Below are positions 39,823 through 52,373 of a stretch of 64,000 nucleotides of DNA, in pieces. The DNA comes from Elysia crispata (Eukaryota > Mollusca > Gastropoda > Plakobranchidae): assembly GCA_033675545.1 (NCBI GenBank), contig JAWDGP010004715.1, forward strand, positions 265,001 through 329,000. The letters run 5' to 3'. A model generated the notes under the pieces. It saw only the letters and a list, made by a program, of their open reading frames with translations, was not told the DNA's origin and searched no databases. The stretch's first letter is position 1. Each line of letters starts with the position of its first letter. The translations under genes were made by a program, and so were the position numbers.

Positions 39823-40440
39823 GTGGATGTGGATGGCTCAGTGGTTAAGTGCCTGGTCTTGTCTCGGCAAGGCGTTGGGTGCCACATCGGGGCGCAGGTT
39901 CGATCCCTGTTCGTTCCATCTGTTCTATTGTTTTCCCGTCTTCCGTCTTATTTGTCGCTCTCGAGCTAAATCTAGATTTGTTGTTAATTTTTCTATAATA
40001 TTTACTTCTTTTTTTTACAGTTATTTGCATCTTTAGATCCAAAGATCTAGCTTCGTCTGTCTCAGCCTCTAACGTTGTGTAACCGCTTTAGTTATTTCTA
40101 TATCAAGTTATGTCTTTCGGTCAAATGTGCATCTTTCTAAGATCCATTAGAGGCTAGTTTGTTTATGTCTTATAAAATATGGACTTGGTCGTTCTTAGCG
40201 ATTCAACTTTTTTAGTCTATCCAAGCCAGCATAAAAGTCACTGTTCCTGAAGGATCTATTTTTGTGGATGTGGATGGCTCAGTGGTTAAGTGCCTGGTCT
40301 TGTCTCGGCAAAGCGATGGGTGCCACATCGAGGTGCAGTTTCGATCCCTGTTCATTCCATCTATTCAAATGTTTTCCCGCCTTCCGTCTTATTTATCGTT
40401 CTCGAGCTAAATCTAGGTTTGTGGTTAATTTTTCTATACC
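39823..40440 (+). mobile_element. tRNA-derived SINE heads, two copies 441 bp apart (unit C)
   Basis: Heads start at 39823 and 40264. The first has intact A and B boxes; the second has 'agtttcgatcc' at the B box. The 441-bp spacing equals that in unit A. Confidence 0.75.
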
Positions 40441-40745
40441 ATGATATGCTACTGAAATAGCAGACAAAGTTGGGGTTCGGGGTAGACAATAACTATTTCC
40501 GCGCCAACAGCCAACAGGGTTTCCAAGAAATTTTGCTAATTTACAGCCAAGAATTATCTTTGAAGATTGATCAATGAATGCAGAAGAACGAAAGGTTTCC
40601 AAATCCTGATTTAACGGGGTATAGATTTTTCTTCCAGGTTCTGCTTAATGTCATAACGTAATTGAAATATATGGAATACAGTCTATATCTTTAATAATTT
40701 TTTTGTGTGTTTATCATCGTTTTCGTAAATACTTCTATCATTACT

Positions 40746-43700
40746 AATGTCTATAGATACCCGTCAAATTTATCTAACTAAAATATATAAAAGAACCTTA
40801 GTTGGATAAATGTTGTGTAATATTTTGAAATGAATTAGTCGTACTCTTCATTCTTTACTTGGTGTTTTCGCAATACCAAAGTAATTTAGAATACCTGTGC
40901 CATACTTTTGTTTCCAAAATCCTACACTGCAGACAGTTGTGTTCCTTCTGTTTATGAGTTTCTCTAATTGCATTGAAAGAAACGAAGTTCTTTCATTCAC
41001 TTTTTACTGCGTTCGCCACTACCTGATAATCAAAAAAAAAATCCCAGAGTAATTTCCTATTTCATTTCTTATCTCATCAATGTTTTTCCATGAGTTCCCA
41101 ATCAACATTTGTGATAACTGATATGTATCTGATCCCTCCCATTATCCATTTCTTTATTAAAAGGTGTTTGCTTTTATATCTCACTTCGGTGTTATAAAAT
41201 AATGGTTGTTTTCTTATCCTTCCTTCTTCTGATTCGAATTCTCCTACATCCATGGTTAAATTCTAACCATGTAGTAATAACAATTTTCGAAAATTCTGAC
41301 TCTACACACTCCACCCCCAAAACTTCTTTTGCCTTAACAGTTGCTTCTGTTAGGTACGTAAAACTACCAAGGGTCTGGCAGATATGTTTTATCATCTTTC
41401 CAGGGGTACTGCCTTTCATGATTTACAAGCAGGCTTTTCGAAACCATCTTATGCAAAAAGCACTTGGTTGGTCTTTTATGCTAATTGCTCCCAATCCCCC
41501 ATCAATGGGCGCCTTACATAAGTTATTTCTTTCATTTTTTTCAAACGCTTTTTGTTCGTGTGCTTTTTCTTCCGTAAAAAAGAGAATATTATACTGTCTA
41601 TTTGTGCTAAAACTTCTTTAGGCAGAGCAAGAGCTTGTATAACATGAATAATTTTTGATAATAATTTTGCCGTACAGAGATAAATTTCTTCTTGACCATC
41701 TTTGAGCACTAAGTTAGAATGGCATTGATCTGTTCTGTCCAGTTTTGTTGGATTTTGGATAACTCTATCTTGGAGTTAAAATAAACTCCTAAAACTTTAT
41801 ATTTACTTCTGCTTTTGCCCATGCAATACCTTCTCCGTCCTGTTTCATATTTGGATTTTCAACCCATAAACCTACAGATTTTTGTTTGTTAAGATTTAAG
41901 CTTGATATTTTTGCAAATTCACCAATTTCTCGTAACGCTCTATTTAAATCTGTTTTCTTCTTTACTAGTAGCGACATATCGTCCGCATAATGCAGGAGTT
42001 AAAGATTGTCATGCAATATCGAATCTTTCAATATACCTTTTATATCTTCAACACTTCTGATTTTTATAGCTAAGAATTCAGCCACCATTACAAAGAGTAA
42101 GGGACCCACGTAGCTGCCCTGTCTTACGCCTCTGCTGGTTGAGAATCAATTCGATAGCCAACCTCCGTTTTGAATAGAGCTTTGAGTATTAATCAATATA
42201 GTTTCAATAAACTGCCTGAAATTACTTCCAAAATTAAATTTCTTTAATGCGGCTGTAATAGTTTCTTTATCTATTGTGTCAAAAGCTTTTTGGTAGTACA
42301 ATGAAATAACAAGACCACTTAGCTATTCATTATCAGCAAACCGCATAATATCACCTAGGCGTCTTTTGTGAGATGCTATGTTCCTGAATACACTTTATTT
42401 CTCATGTATTATGCTTTTTATTACTCCCTGTAACCTGACTGCTAAAAGTTTTGTAAATGTTTTGTAATCTACGTTTGTGAGTGTCATAGGTCTCCAGTTT
42501 CATAGGTCATCTCGGCTTGTATTGTTACTTTTACATATAAGATAAATTATTCTCCTTCTTTGAGTCATACACAATTCGCCTGTTTCAATTGAGCTCTGTA
42601 ACGAATTGAATAGAGGTGCCTTCAATCGTTGCGAGAACACTTTGTAAAATCCAGGAGTACTACTATCTGATCCTGGAGATGAATCATTTTTTTTTAAATT
42701 TAGCGCGGCCCCTAATTCTTCTAGGTATGAAAGAACGTCACACATCTCCTTTTCATCTTCACTCAACATATTCAAAGTGGAATCATTCAAGAAATTTTCC
42801 AGTTTATTTCCTACATTGTTTATTGACATGTCTTTGGTATATAGCTGTTCATAATATCTTTTCGTTTCTAGAAAAATATCGTTTGGATCTTTGACGACTA
42901 TTCCCTGTTCCGTTCTTATTTGCTTTTATTGAGTTATTAGATGCTCGTCGGCGCTCTAAGTTAAGGAAATATTTAGTGTTTTATTCACCTTCCTCGATCC
43001 ATTTTACCCTTGATCTAATTATAACACCCTTTGTTTTGGACAGTAGGTCTATCTCGAGGCGTACAAAAAACGACGCGTATTGATATTGTAATTCAACTTT
43101 GTTTGGTCAAGAAATGTTTTATCTTTTAGATGCAGTGGGTTAAAATGCCATCAGGGAAGACCTCTAAGAAATTAGTCCATTTGTATCTCGGTCATGACAG
43201 TTTTATGGTCTGTACATGATTATTCTATTATCTCTGAGTTGGTCAGATGTTGTGCTACATTTATATCACAAAGAATAAAAGCTAATCTTCTAGCTGCATA
43301 AGGTGCATTGCGGAACCACTTGAATTCTTTTGCATTATTGTTTAAAATCTCCAATTGTCTTCTAGTTATAAGACTTTCAGGAAACGGAGTTGCCTCCTTC
43401 TCTGTTACTATGTGGGGCTGCTGCAACATTGTCCAAGTCGTTATTATAGATCATATTAAAATCACCTCACACAATTTGCTTGTTGTGATCTAGATTTGTA
43501 ATTATTTCATTTAATCTTTCTAGAAACGCATCTCTTTCTTCTGCTTTAGCAAAACTGTGTAATGGTGATCTTCCAATGAAAATGTTAGACAGACACACCG
43601 CTCATTAAATATAATAAACTCTATATTTTTTCCGTGGTAATTTTGATTTACTAATTTGATTGACCTTTGCTTCTATTGCTTAATGTGTGATAAAATCAAT

Positions 43701-43891
43701 CGCCACTCCATTCTTTCATCCATTCAACGGCTCTGCTGTCTGTAACATATGTTTCTTGTAAACATAGTATGTCAAAATAGTTAAATTGCTTGAAGAGTAG
43801 TGTGCGTTTTAACCGATTATTCAGTCCTGGGCAGTTTAACGTGAGGATCTTCCTAATTCGGTGAAATAAGGTAATAGAAAAATTGTCCCAC

Positions 43892-43981
<90 letters not shown>

Positions 43982-45010
43982 AGAGAAGGGGTATGAGGGA
44001 AAATATGAAAGAAAAAAAAGAGTACAGTTCCACTCATAATAAAGAGGGTGTTAAATAAAATCAATAAGGAGAGGCAAAGTCCTTTTTGTGTTTAAAATGT
44101 CGTCAACTTGGCAGCACACGGGAAAAGCAGTGGTGACTAAGTCACTGTGTTCAAACCAGTCAGTCGCAGTCGATCTTATCTCCGTTGTTTCCCCCCCTCG
44201 CTCATACCTCTCGACTCCACACTGCTCACAGCGCAGCCCCCTTTCTTCCTTTTATCAGCCATACGATCACTGTCTGAAGAAGCTCGATCACATAGAGACC
44301 TTTTGTTGCGCGGCTCTGCAGATCTGTGTCCAATTGGCCTTTGATTTCCCGCTTTAAAAAACTCAATGTTTGTCTGTTTTTTCTTCAAAGTTGCTCTTGC
44401 CCTCTCAATCACTTCTTTGTTTGTATGGGACTCAGTGTTACTATTATTTTGCTGAGCTCTGTGAGGTATCCCTCTCGTCGTTAGCCTGGTCATCTTGGTC
44501 AGCTGCCATAGACGGACCCTGAGACTGACCTGGACTTCCTTGTTCATTAGCTGACGCCGGCTTGACCGTTCCATTGGTCTTGCTAACTTCTTTCTCTTTG
44601 TAATATAAGAAGCCTCAGAAGTTTGCCCCTATTATTATGTATTTGGATAATGGGGACACAGGCAAGTCCATATAGACAAAACGTCTCCCAGTTTTGAAGC
44701 GGCTTAGCTGGCCGTTGCGATCTCGGTAAGTTTCATCATTTATGGAGGATCTAATGCTCACATCCTGTTTCTTTAAGGCAGTTTGAATTTCTGAGGAAGC
44801 AACTGAGATCGGTAGATTCCCAATTTTTCATTTCGTTGTAGGTCCGTCTTCCATGGTTAAAAACGGGTTTTTCTCTAAGACGTTGGTCTCCAGAAATCTA
44901 CGTACCTGCATAGTCAGAGGATAAATCCTCCAAAGGCTCCATCAATGCCTCCAATATCGGTCAATGCCTCACTCGCCTGGCAGATTTCTAGTCGTTAGTA
45001 ATGATAGAAG
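40746..45010 (-). mobile_element. Longest LINE copy, at the centre of the inverted repeat
   Basis: Non-LTR retrotransposon on the minus strand, about 4.3 kb. From its 5' end: an ORF1-like region (about 45000-44100, with MERSSRRQLMNKEVQVSLRV), the compound microsatellite, and an endonuclease (about 43893-43100: DILCLQETYVTD, ARRLAFILCDIN). Then comes the reverse transcriptase (about 42830-41480), including the catalytic YADD (41989-41978), the upstream RGVRQG-type segment, and further C-terminal sequence to about 40750. Stops and shifts interrupt every domain, so it is inactive. It runs about 1.5 kb further 3' than the other three LINE copies, past the point where they are cut. L1/Tx1-like is the best guess. 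Confidence 0.88.
43898..43978. repeat. Compound (AT)n(AG)n microsatellite inside LINE
   Basis: Reverse complement of the tract in the other LINE copies; shorter here. Confidence 0.95.
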
Positions 45011-45289
45011 TATTCACGAAAACGATGATAAACACACAAAAATATTATTAAAGATATAGACTGTATTCCATATATTTCAATTACGTTATGACATTAAGCA
45101 GAACCTGGAAGAAAAATCTATACCCCATTAAATCAGGATTTGGAAACCTTTCGTTCTTCTGCATTCATTGATCAATCTTCAAATTCTTGGCTGTAAATTA
45201 GCAAAATTTCTTGGAAACCCTGTTGGCTGTTGGCGCGGAAATAGTTATTGTCTACCCCGAACCCCAACTTTGTCTGCTATTTCAGTAGC

Positions 45290-45473
45290 ATAGCATGGTA
45301 TAGAAAAATTAACCACCAACCTAGATTTAGCTCGAGAGCGACAAATAAGACGGAAGGCGGGAAAACATTTGAACAGTTGGAATGAACAGGGATCGAAACT
45401 GCACCTCGATGTGGCACCAATCACCTTGCCGAGACAAGACCAGGCACTTAATCACTGAGCCATTCACATCCAC
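45290..45473 (-). mobile_element. tRNA-derived SINE head, unit D
   Basis: Single copy. B box reads 'agtttcgatcc' on the minus strand, as in the second head of unit C. Confidence 0.7.
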
Positions 45474-45914
45474 AAAAATAGATGCTTTAGGAACAGAGAC
45501 CTCATGCAGTGGTTAAGTGCCTCTAATGTTGTTTCTAATGTTGTTTGACTGATTTCTTTATTTCTATAGTAGCATAGCATAACTCCTTACAGCCTTGACG
45601 AGGAAATCAAGTCCAAATAACCTTGTATGAAACGGGAAATATGAAATAATTTCAGACAAAATAGCATTCATTGACATCTGAACCAGTCCTTCGCGGACCA
45701 GAAAATACAAAACCATTCAAGGTACAAGTACAAACTTCACACAAACTGATAGAAGCTGCTTTATTTCAACAACACGAGAGCTATTGATGCCATACCTCTT
45801 TATATAACCAATGTTAAATGGACGGAGAGATTAACTATGCAACTAGCGAGAAAGAAAATCTAGCCTCAGTATTTGAACTAGATAATTCTCTTAGTTCCCA
45901 TTAAAATAAACTCT

Positions 45915-46109
45915 CTACATACAGACAGACCAGCGCTTCTGATATTCCTTACAGAAAATGAAAGCAGTAGCGCACGTCAGATTAAATGAGCCGTATCTAT
46001 GCATCAGGTTTTGTTTTACTGCTGAACACATCAAAGGTTTACATAATTTTGTGACTTTACGCCAAGCCGCGCATTTTAAGGACACATGATGACTCACAGA
46101 AAATAGCAA
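45915..46109 (-). CDS. Cys-rich conserved open segment, unit D
   Basis: 64-codon ORF (MLFSVSHHVSLKC, then AAWRKVTKLCKPLMC) ending KRWSVCM. The plus strand here also has a short open frame after ttccttacag. Status as for 26461-26619. Confidence 0.25.
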   Translation of the reverse strand: MLFSVSHHVSLKCAAWRKVTKLCKPLMCSAVKQNLMHRYGSFNLTCATAFIFCKEYQKRWSVCM

Positions 46110-47243
46110 AGTTTACTTTTCCAATATCTATATCGGATATAGTTTATGAATATTAAAGAAACACGCACCATGTCGCATGGTAGTTACATATTATATTAGT
46201 GTTTCAATGATTTAAAAGAGTTTCGCGCACTTGGTCTCACTAATAAACATAAATTTGAATCAGAAAGCATTACGCGACAATCTTTAATGATATTCTTGAT
46301 ATTCTGGGATTTTGAAATATCGCATTATATATATTGACATGGCATCATGTTATAAAATAGAAAATTTTGTTACAAATGATTAGTCATGTATAATTATTAT
46401 TTATGCATGTATACACAGAGCTGTACTTTAGAGAAATATTAAGAGAACACTATGAATCAAAAGACTGAGTATTTTGACTTGTTGATATGTCTTAGATATA
46501 AATTAATATTGTAAGGTGTTATGATGTTTGTCTATTGTATTCTTCTCAAACTTAGATAATGTAAAATTATACTTAATATACTTTCTTATAAAGTTTCTCT
46601 TGGGCTTTGACATTTTTTGACAAGATAGAAAAATGGTTGAAAATCCCAGGCCACCTCAAACATAAAAATACTTCAATTAAATTTTTTATTAAATTCTTAT
46701 TGGAAAAAAATTGTAATTTTTCGTTATGATTAAAATGAAGAGAAAAACATGATCGAATTATATATTCAAAAACATTTTTATCACACCAAATATTACAATA
46801 TTTCCGTAAACTAGAACAAGACTAACGTTAAAATTCCGATAAATTAATTATAATGTAAACCGTATAGCTTTTGCTCTTTCCAGATTCACAATGACACATA
46901 GCAATGCATTGATTATTTTAAAGCACTCTGAAAACAAGCCAATAAGGAACATCTGTTTCAAAAATCAATACAACATGGTGTTCATTAAAAAGCGCTATTA
47001 TTCAACGAACATGAATAAAACTTTATGAGTGGTCTTATCGGAGTTTATCTATAGCATCTAAGTAAAATGAATCTTATGGGTGCGGAGATATAAATCTATA
47101 TCTACAGCTGTCAAACATGTTGTCTTGATCTCATTATAAAAACAACAACAACAACAAAAAAAAAAAACTAAATAACATGCAAATCTTCTTGCTGATATTA
47201 ATAATGAGCAAATGTTTATGCTTATTTATTTTACTGTAAACGC

Positions 47244-47311
47244 TATAAAACTTGCGACTGTCCCATATTATTTCTAGTTTGAAGATTGTTTCTCTCCCTG
47301 AGCAGAGGAAG
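47244..47311 (+). promoter_or_regulatory. TATA box and non-coding exon 1, unit D
   Basis: TATAAAA at 47244-47250, inferred start near 47275, and exon 1 ending gcagaggaag at 47311, followed by GTAAGT. Intron 1 is 701 bp. Confidence 0.58.
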
Positions 47312-48028
47312 GTAAGTTTCCTGTAGCCTTTCGTACACATAGTCTTGCTTTATTTCTGTTTCTTTTTCTGTCGGTACTTCTGCTGTCTCTCTTATTTATT
47401 AACATCGCAGCTTCCCTGTTCCATCCAACATATCCACCGATTTTAAACCTCGATTCTTGTTTTCTCCTCTCACTCTATCCGTCTCTCTGAGTGTCTTTTG
47501 GGTGTGTAAGAAACCATCTTATTAGGTTTAAGTGAAATTAAAAAAAAAAAAACTATCTTGCCTTATATTTTCAAACGCTTTTACGAGTTAACTTGATAAT
47601 GTTAAAATACTCATTTTGCAATGTTCATAAAGATACGTATGTGGGAAGAGGTCAAAAGGTACTACTTAAGGTAAAAAATTAAAAAAATTAGCTAATCCTC
47701 TTATGATATGGCAAAAGTATTAAACTAAATGTATATTTTGTCAAATAAGTATTGACAACACAGTGGAGATTCTCAACTTTGAAATATTTTGAATCTTTAT
47801 GATCCCTTGCATTGGCTTTATTTGTGACGCGTCATTCAAACACAGTACTGAAAATTTGAGTTTAGGTATCAAATAATATTGATTTATTCTTCTTGCTCAG
47901 CTCTTGATGTTAAAAAAAGAGAAAAAATATAGTTTCTACTTATCTTGGCACATTAAACTGAACAAACCATAACATGTTTTTATGTTCGGGCAATTCGAAA
48001 TCGTATTCACAGAATTTCAAGCAGCAAT

Positions 48029-50794
48029 ATGAGGATTGCATTCATCATTTGTTTGGCACTTCATATCATGCCAACAGATAGCGGTAAGTAGAAGTGAAAT
48101 ATCTGAGATTTTGTACTTCTTAGAATTCTAACAGTAATGTACATGGTACGGATTTCTTTAGTGGTGTCTGAGGAGCTAGTAGGGTGTGAATTTCATGCCA
48201 TAATTAGGAACAACTACTCCTCGTTTTCCCAATACTACTCTCCCCAAACCCCCACCCTTCCTCCCCCCCAATAAAAAAAAAATTTAAATCTACATAAGTT
48301 ACCTCTGTGTTATGAAATTATTTTATCATATGATATATATTATAGCGTATCGACCGGTTTCTTGCTCAGACACTACTACTCCTTCTTTCTTGACAAATCA
48401 TTTTTGAACAAAGTTAATTGATACCTATAGGATAGGCCAAAGACTTTTATTCAACCCTTATCGCAATAGTAAAATTTAGAACAATGTCACCATTATTCTA
48501 CCGATGAGGTGGTGACTTTATACATGTTTAGATCAAAAGCAAGTCCTTACTTCGTATATTGATTTACTACCCATGCTCACTTTTATCATCACAGTGAAGG
48601 TTTAATATAAAAATGCTTGATTTGTTCTAAAGGTGTAAAAATATTTTTTTTTAATCTGAACACTTTACCAAATGGTAATCGTCCACAGAGCGCGAAAAGT
48701 TTTACACCAGCCGTCATCTTAAAGACAAAAGTTGATCATTTTTTTTCTTCAAATAATGTTTTATTTGGTCATTGTGCTAAGAATCAGCTAAACATCACAA
48801 GCGATCATTTTGAATTATGTCTCTAGATTTCCATATGAACCAAAAGCCGCTCAAGCAATTCTCCACGGTACTCAGATCTGGATGGTCCCCCTCAGCTCCA
48901 CCCATTTGATCTCTGCAGCTTCTGCTTAGTTGATAAACACGATGATACTACCGCACCAAGCTATTATTATAATTTTCACTGTTCTTGTGCGTTCTATTTA
49001 AGTGCTTAATCTTGGGTTCTAAGGAGAATGGCCAAACCATCCCAAATCTATTTTTTAATTGTAAACAAGCTCAAAACCCCGTTCTACAAACGGGACCCTG
49101 GTGTCAATTTGCCGAGGCTGGGGTGCGAGTGTGTAGTTAAAGAGACTTATAAATAGTACTGATATCTTCCTTTCACTTACATGATTGGGATATATGCCTC
49201 CCCCTAACCATCTAGATATCTCGATAATTCTGGTTCTAAACACAAAATTTCGATATAGAATTTAATTCCTTTTGGAATAAAAGAAATCGTTTTAATATTT
49301 TCTTCTTCACAAATCTGTTTTTTTTTTAGATCTTTTAAACGCTATTTAGGAAGCTTTGATTTTTCGCGTAAAGTGCAAAAATGTGCACTGCCTTGCGGAA
49401 ATTATGAGCCACGCCCTTATTTAAACCTAGATCTACACCTCAAGCCGATTGAGAAGGACTTCCGTTGGAAAAAAAATGAAAAACGGCGCTCGAAATTGGT
49501 GATCGTAAGTTTAGCCTATTTTGACGAAACAAAGGATTTTGGGTAAATCGAGGAAAGCAGTTTGCGTTGGTTTTTATGGTTTAGAACCTAGCCACATGAC
49601 TGCTGTAGACGCCGACAAAGTTTCAAAGGTATGGATTGGGTAATAAGAGAGCATTTCGCAAACAAAGCCTCCCAAGTGCTCATTAAAAAACGTAGCTGAC
49701 CCTTTGAAACATACTTTTCTCATTTTTAGCTGACTGAGTAATTTCAAACGATAAATACAGTAATATTGCGGATATTTTAAATGACGGCCTCATTGTGATA
49801 GGGTGCTAATTCATTTTTGCGACCCTATAAGGGAATCAACATAATTTTAAAAAAAAGACAATTAATATCTTCAAAACATCGCTTTGACGGTTAAAATTAA
49901 TGATTTGTAATTTTTTTCATGTTTTTAGTTGTGACGTCAACCCCCAATACCCCAGAGTATTGCATAGACGGATTTCTGGAAGCAGCGTTAATAACGTATG
50001 AGGAGCATCATTGGTGCAGGTAGGTGCGCCCCTGTTTCATGCATTAATTCTTCCAAAATAATTAATGATTAATTATTCCACTATTTGTTTTGAATAAAAA
50101 GAAGGTAAAAGGTAAGGATGTGACATCCCTTTAACAACGCTTATCGACGGCTTTTCAAAAAATCCACATTAAAAGCTTTAAAGACTTGTGACAATATTGT
50201 CTGACTCATTTTACATAAAACTGATTTAAAGAAAACTGTTGCAGCTGAAAAAGTAAAACTGTGCGTAACATTTAATTTCATGTTACAGCTCTAACAGTAA
50301 TAATGTAGGTAATATTTCTCATCGCCTTACAGCTAAAACAGTAATAATGTAGGTAAAATTTAACTTCGTGTACTGCTAAAACAATATTTCTGTGAGTAAA
50401 ATTCGATTTTCTTTGCCACAGCTGAGCTGGCTCAATGGTGGTAAGGTCCGACCTTTATTGGTCTAAGATTGTTTAAAACCTTTGGTGACATCACACCTTT
50501 TCTCGCTTTTAAATTGGATTAAAATTGGACTTGATCTTTTCCACATATAGTAAAAATTGATAGGCTAAGTGGTGTTTCGCAGGTGACTTCATAGCACAAA
50601 CAAACCATTTTTTTATCGTTTTTTTTTTTTCGCGTGCTAGATATGAAGTTTTGTCTTTATGTTTATACGTTTATACTAAATAAATGCTGTAAGCATAAAT
50701 GATTTTGTCCTGAAAAAATCACCATGCTTCTTGTAATATCCTTTTGTTTCTTACATATGTAACATGGCAATTTTAACTTTTGTTGAGAGAGATT

Positions 50795-50838
<44 letters not shown>

Positions 50839-50857
50839 TAGATAGACAAACAGACAG

Positions 50858-50900
<43 letters not shown>

Positions 50901-50957
50901 GAGTGAGAGAGATAAGATAGACAGACAAATAGACAGAAAGAAAGAGAGAGAGAAAGG

Positions 50958-50988
<31 letters not shown>

Positions 50989-52373
50989 TGTGTTTGTGTT
51001 AAGCTCAACCTATGAGACATAGGAAAGCCCAGATGGTGGAGTGTTTAACTGACAATGACATTGGCATCTGGATACCTCATCAAATACAAAGTTTTCGTTC
51101 TGTGCAATTGTTGTGTTTCCAACATATGCTAAAAGGAGTAAATTACAACATCTCTACTATTTTTCCTCTCCCTACCTTCCTTCTAAAATATGGATCCAAT
51201 AGTGATATCCACTCACGACACAATGTGGCTTTATCAGCAAGATCACTTTAAATATTGGAAACTTTGGCACAGTCTTGAAGAACCTTCAGTGGTAGACGGA
51301 CTGTAGTTTAGGAATTTTTTAGAATTATTAACTCCACCTTTCTAGGAAAAGGCGAAACATTGTGAATTTTTCTCGCCATGATCCAAATGATGGTTGTAAT
51401 CTATACTCACGCCTATTTTTTTCTCCTCTGCAGTGCTGCAGAAAGGTATGCTACCTGTATCAACGGTTTAACTAATCTACGATCTCAAAATTTGAGAAAA
51501 AGATATCTTCTCAAATTAAGGGCATGGTTTAGAGATAAACCAAGTTGCGGTGAGTAATATTAACTACCGAATTCTCCATGATTTAAAAATAGATTGAAAC
51601 TTTGAATCGCTTTTTGGTCAAGATGATTTATTACTATTAAAGATTTCCCGGTTTTTACATAAGATATAAGTTAACAAGTAAAACATTTTTAGGCATACTT
51701 CTATGTTACAAACTTAAAAAATCCATCTTCCCGTAAATTTACAGCAGGTCAACAATATTTGTGTGTGTGATTGTTGATATGGATAAATAGATAGAATGAT
51801 AGATAAAGAAATATTGAAATCTATAGATTGACGGATTAAGAGAGGTTTGGAAAAATTATCTTAGTATCGGCTCAGATCGATTTTGATGTTAACATATTAA
51901 CGTTTTGCGCTTCAAATAAAAAAGATCTGTTTAGGTCAAGATAATTTGTTGCTATAAAAAGTTTTTCCTGGTTTTCAATACATGATCATACCTTATGAAG
52001 TAACAACTTGAACATTTTTGGCTTATTTCTATGTTGCAAGCTTAAAAAATGCTATATAGAGATAGAAAGATAGAATGACAGATAAAGAAATATATAAATC
52101 TATAGATTGACGCAATAAGAAAGGTTTGGAAAACAATATCTTAATTTCGGCTGAGATTGATTTTGGTGTTAACATAATTATTAACATGTTAACATGTTGA
52201 AATTTGTGCGCTTGAAAAAAAAAATCATCTTGATTTTTAAAAAGCCTCTGGTCCGAAAATTAAATGTGTGTTCATTTATAGTTTTGTGTTGTCCACTCAT
52301 TAACAAAAAGTTCTATTTTACTTCTATTCTTAATATTCCATCAACAGATATCGAGAGCATAATTAATGGCTGA
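48029..52373 (+). CDS. Secreted four-cysteine small protein, unit D copy (clearest gene model)
   Basis: CDS parts are 48029-48083, 49929-50019, 51434-51549 and 52348-52373. Exon 2 begins at 48013 after ttcacag, and its coding part gives MRIAFIICLALHIMPTDS, a short basic start plus a hydrophobic core typical of a signal peptide. Exon 3 (91 nt, after gtttttag) gives VTSTPNTPEYC, then FLEAALITYEEHHWC. Exon 4 (116 nt, after ctctgcag) gives AAERYATCINGLTN and ends WFRDKPSC. Exon 5 gives IESIING and TGA at 52371-52373. Phases are 1, 2 and 1; total 95 residues, cysteines C-x17-C-x8-C-x29-C. One base after the stop a gtaagc donor follows, so a 3' UTR exon lies downstream. Introns 2-4 measure 1845, 1414 and 798 bp. 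I do not recognise the fold; the YATC-type segment and helical spacing suggest a small disulfide-bonded helical protein, which is inference. Transmembrane segments beyond the signal are absent. Confidence 0.75.
48828..48960 (+). pseudogene. Trypsin-like (S1) serine protease exon relic, unit D
   Basis: FPYEPKAAQAILHGT and SSTHLISAA are readable after a tctctag acceptor-like site. The His-Cys region is changed and carries a stop (cttag), so it is more decayed than in E. Confidence 0.5.
49408..49504 (+). promoter_or_regulatory. Conserved GC-box/TATA-like block in intron 2, unit D
   Basis: GCCACGCCC 49408-49416, TATTTAAA 49418-49425, donor-like GTAAGT from 49505. It lies about 420 bp upstream of exon 3. 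Confidence 0.35.
50235..50400. repeat. 44-bp minisatellite in intron 3, unit D (about 3-4 copies)
   Basis: Reverse-complement copies of the same repeat ('tacagctaaaacagtaataa'). Confidence 0.85.
50786..50990. repeat. Purine (GA)n tract in intron 3, unit D
   Basis: Complement of the pyrimidine tracts in A-C, with GAAA and GACA interruptions. Confidence 0.95.
51012..51251 (+). CDS. Conserved short ORF in intron 3 (MRHRKAQ type), unit D
   Basis: 79 codons, open, as in A and C, immediately upstream of exon 4. Status unclear. Confidence 0.2.
   Translation: MRHRKAQMVECLTDNDIGIWIPHQIQSFRSVQLLCFQHMLKGVNYNISTIFPLPTFLLKYGSNSDIHSRHNVALSARSL

Larger units (their letters stand above)
30305..40745. repeat. 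Amplified unit C (direct orientation, last before the inversion)
   Basis: Complete unit whose closest relative is D. C and D share the same deletion near 38690-38760, removing the region of the neighbouring gene's last exon. Its right edge stops at about 40745, where the other direct units continue into LINE 5' sequence (cgactagaaatctgcc). Confidence 0.85.
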
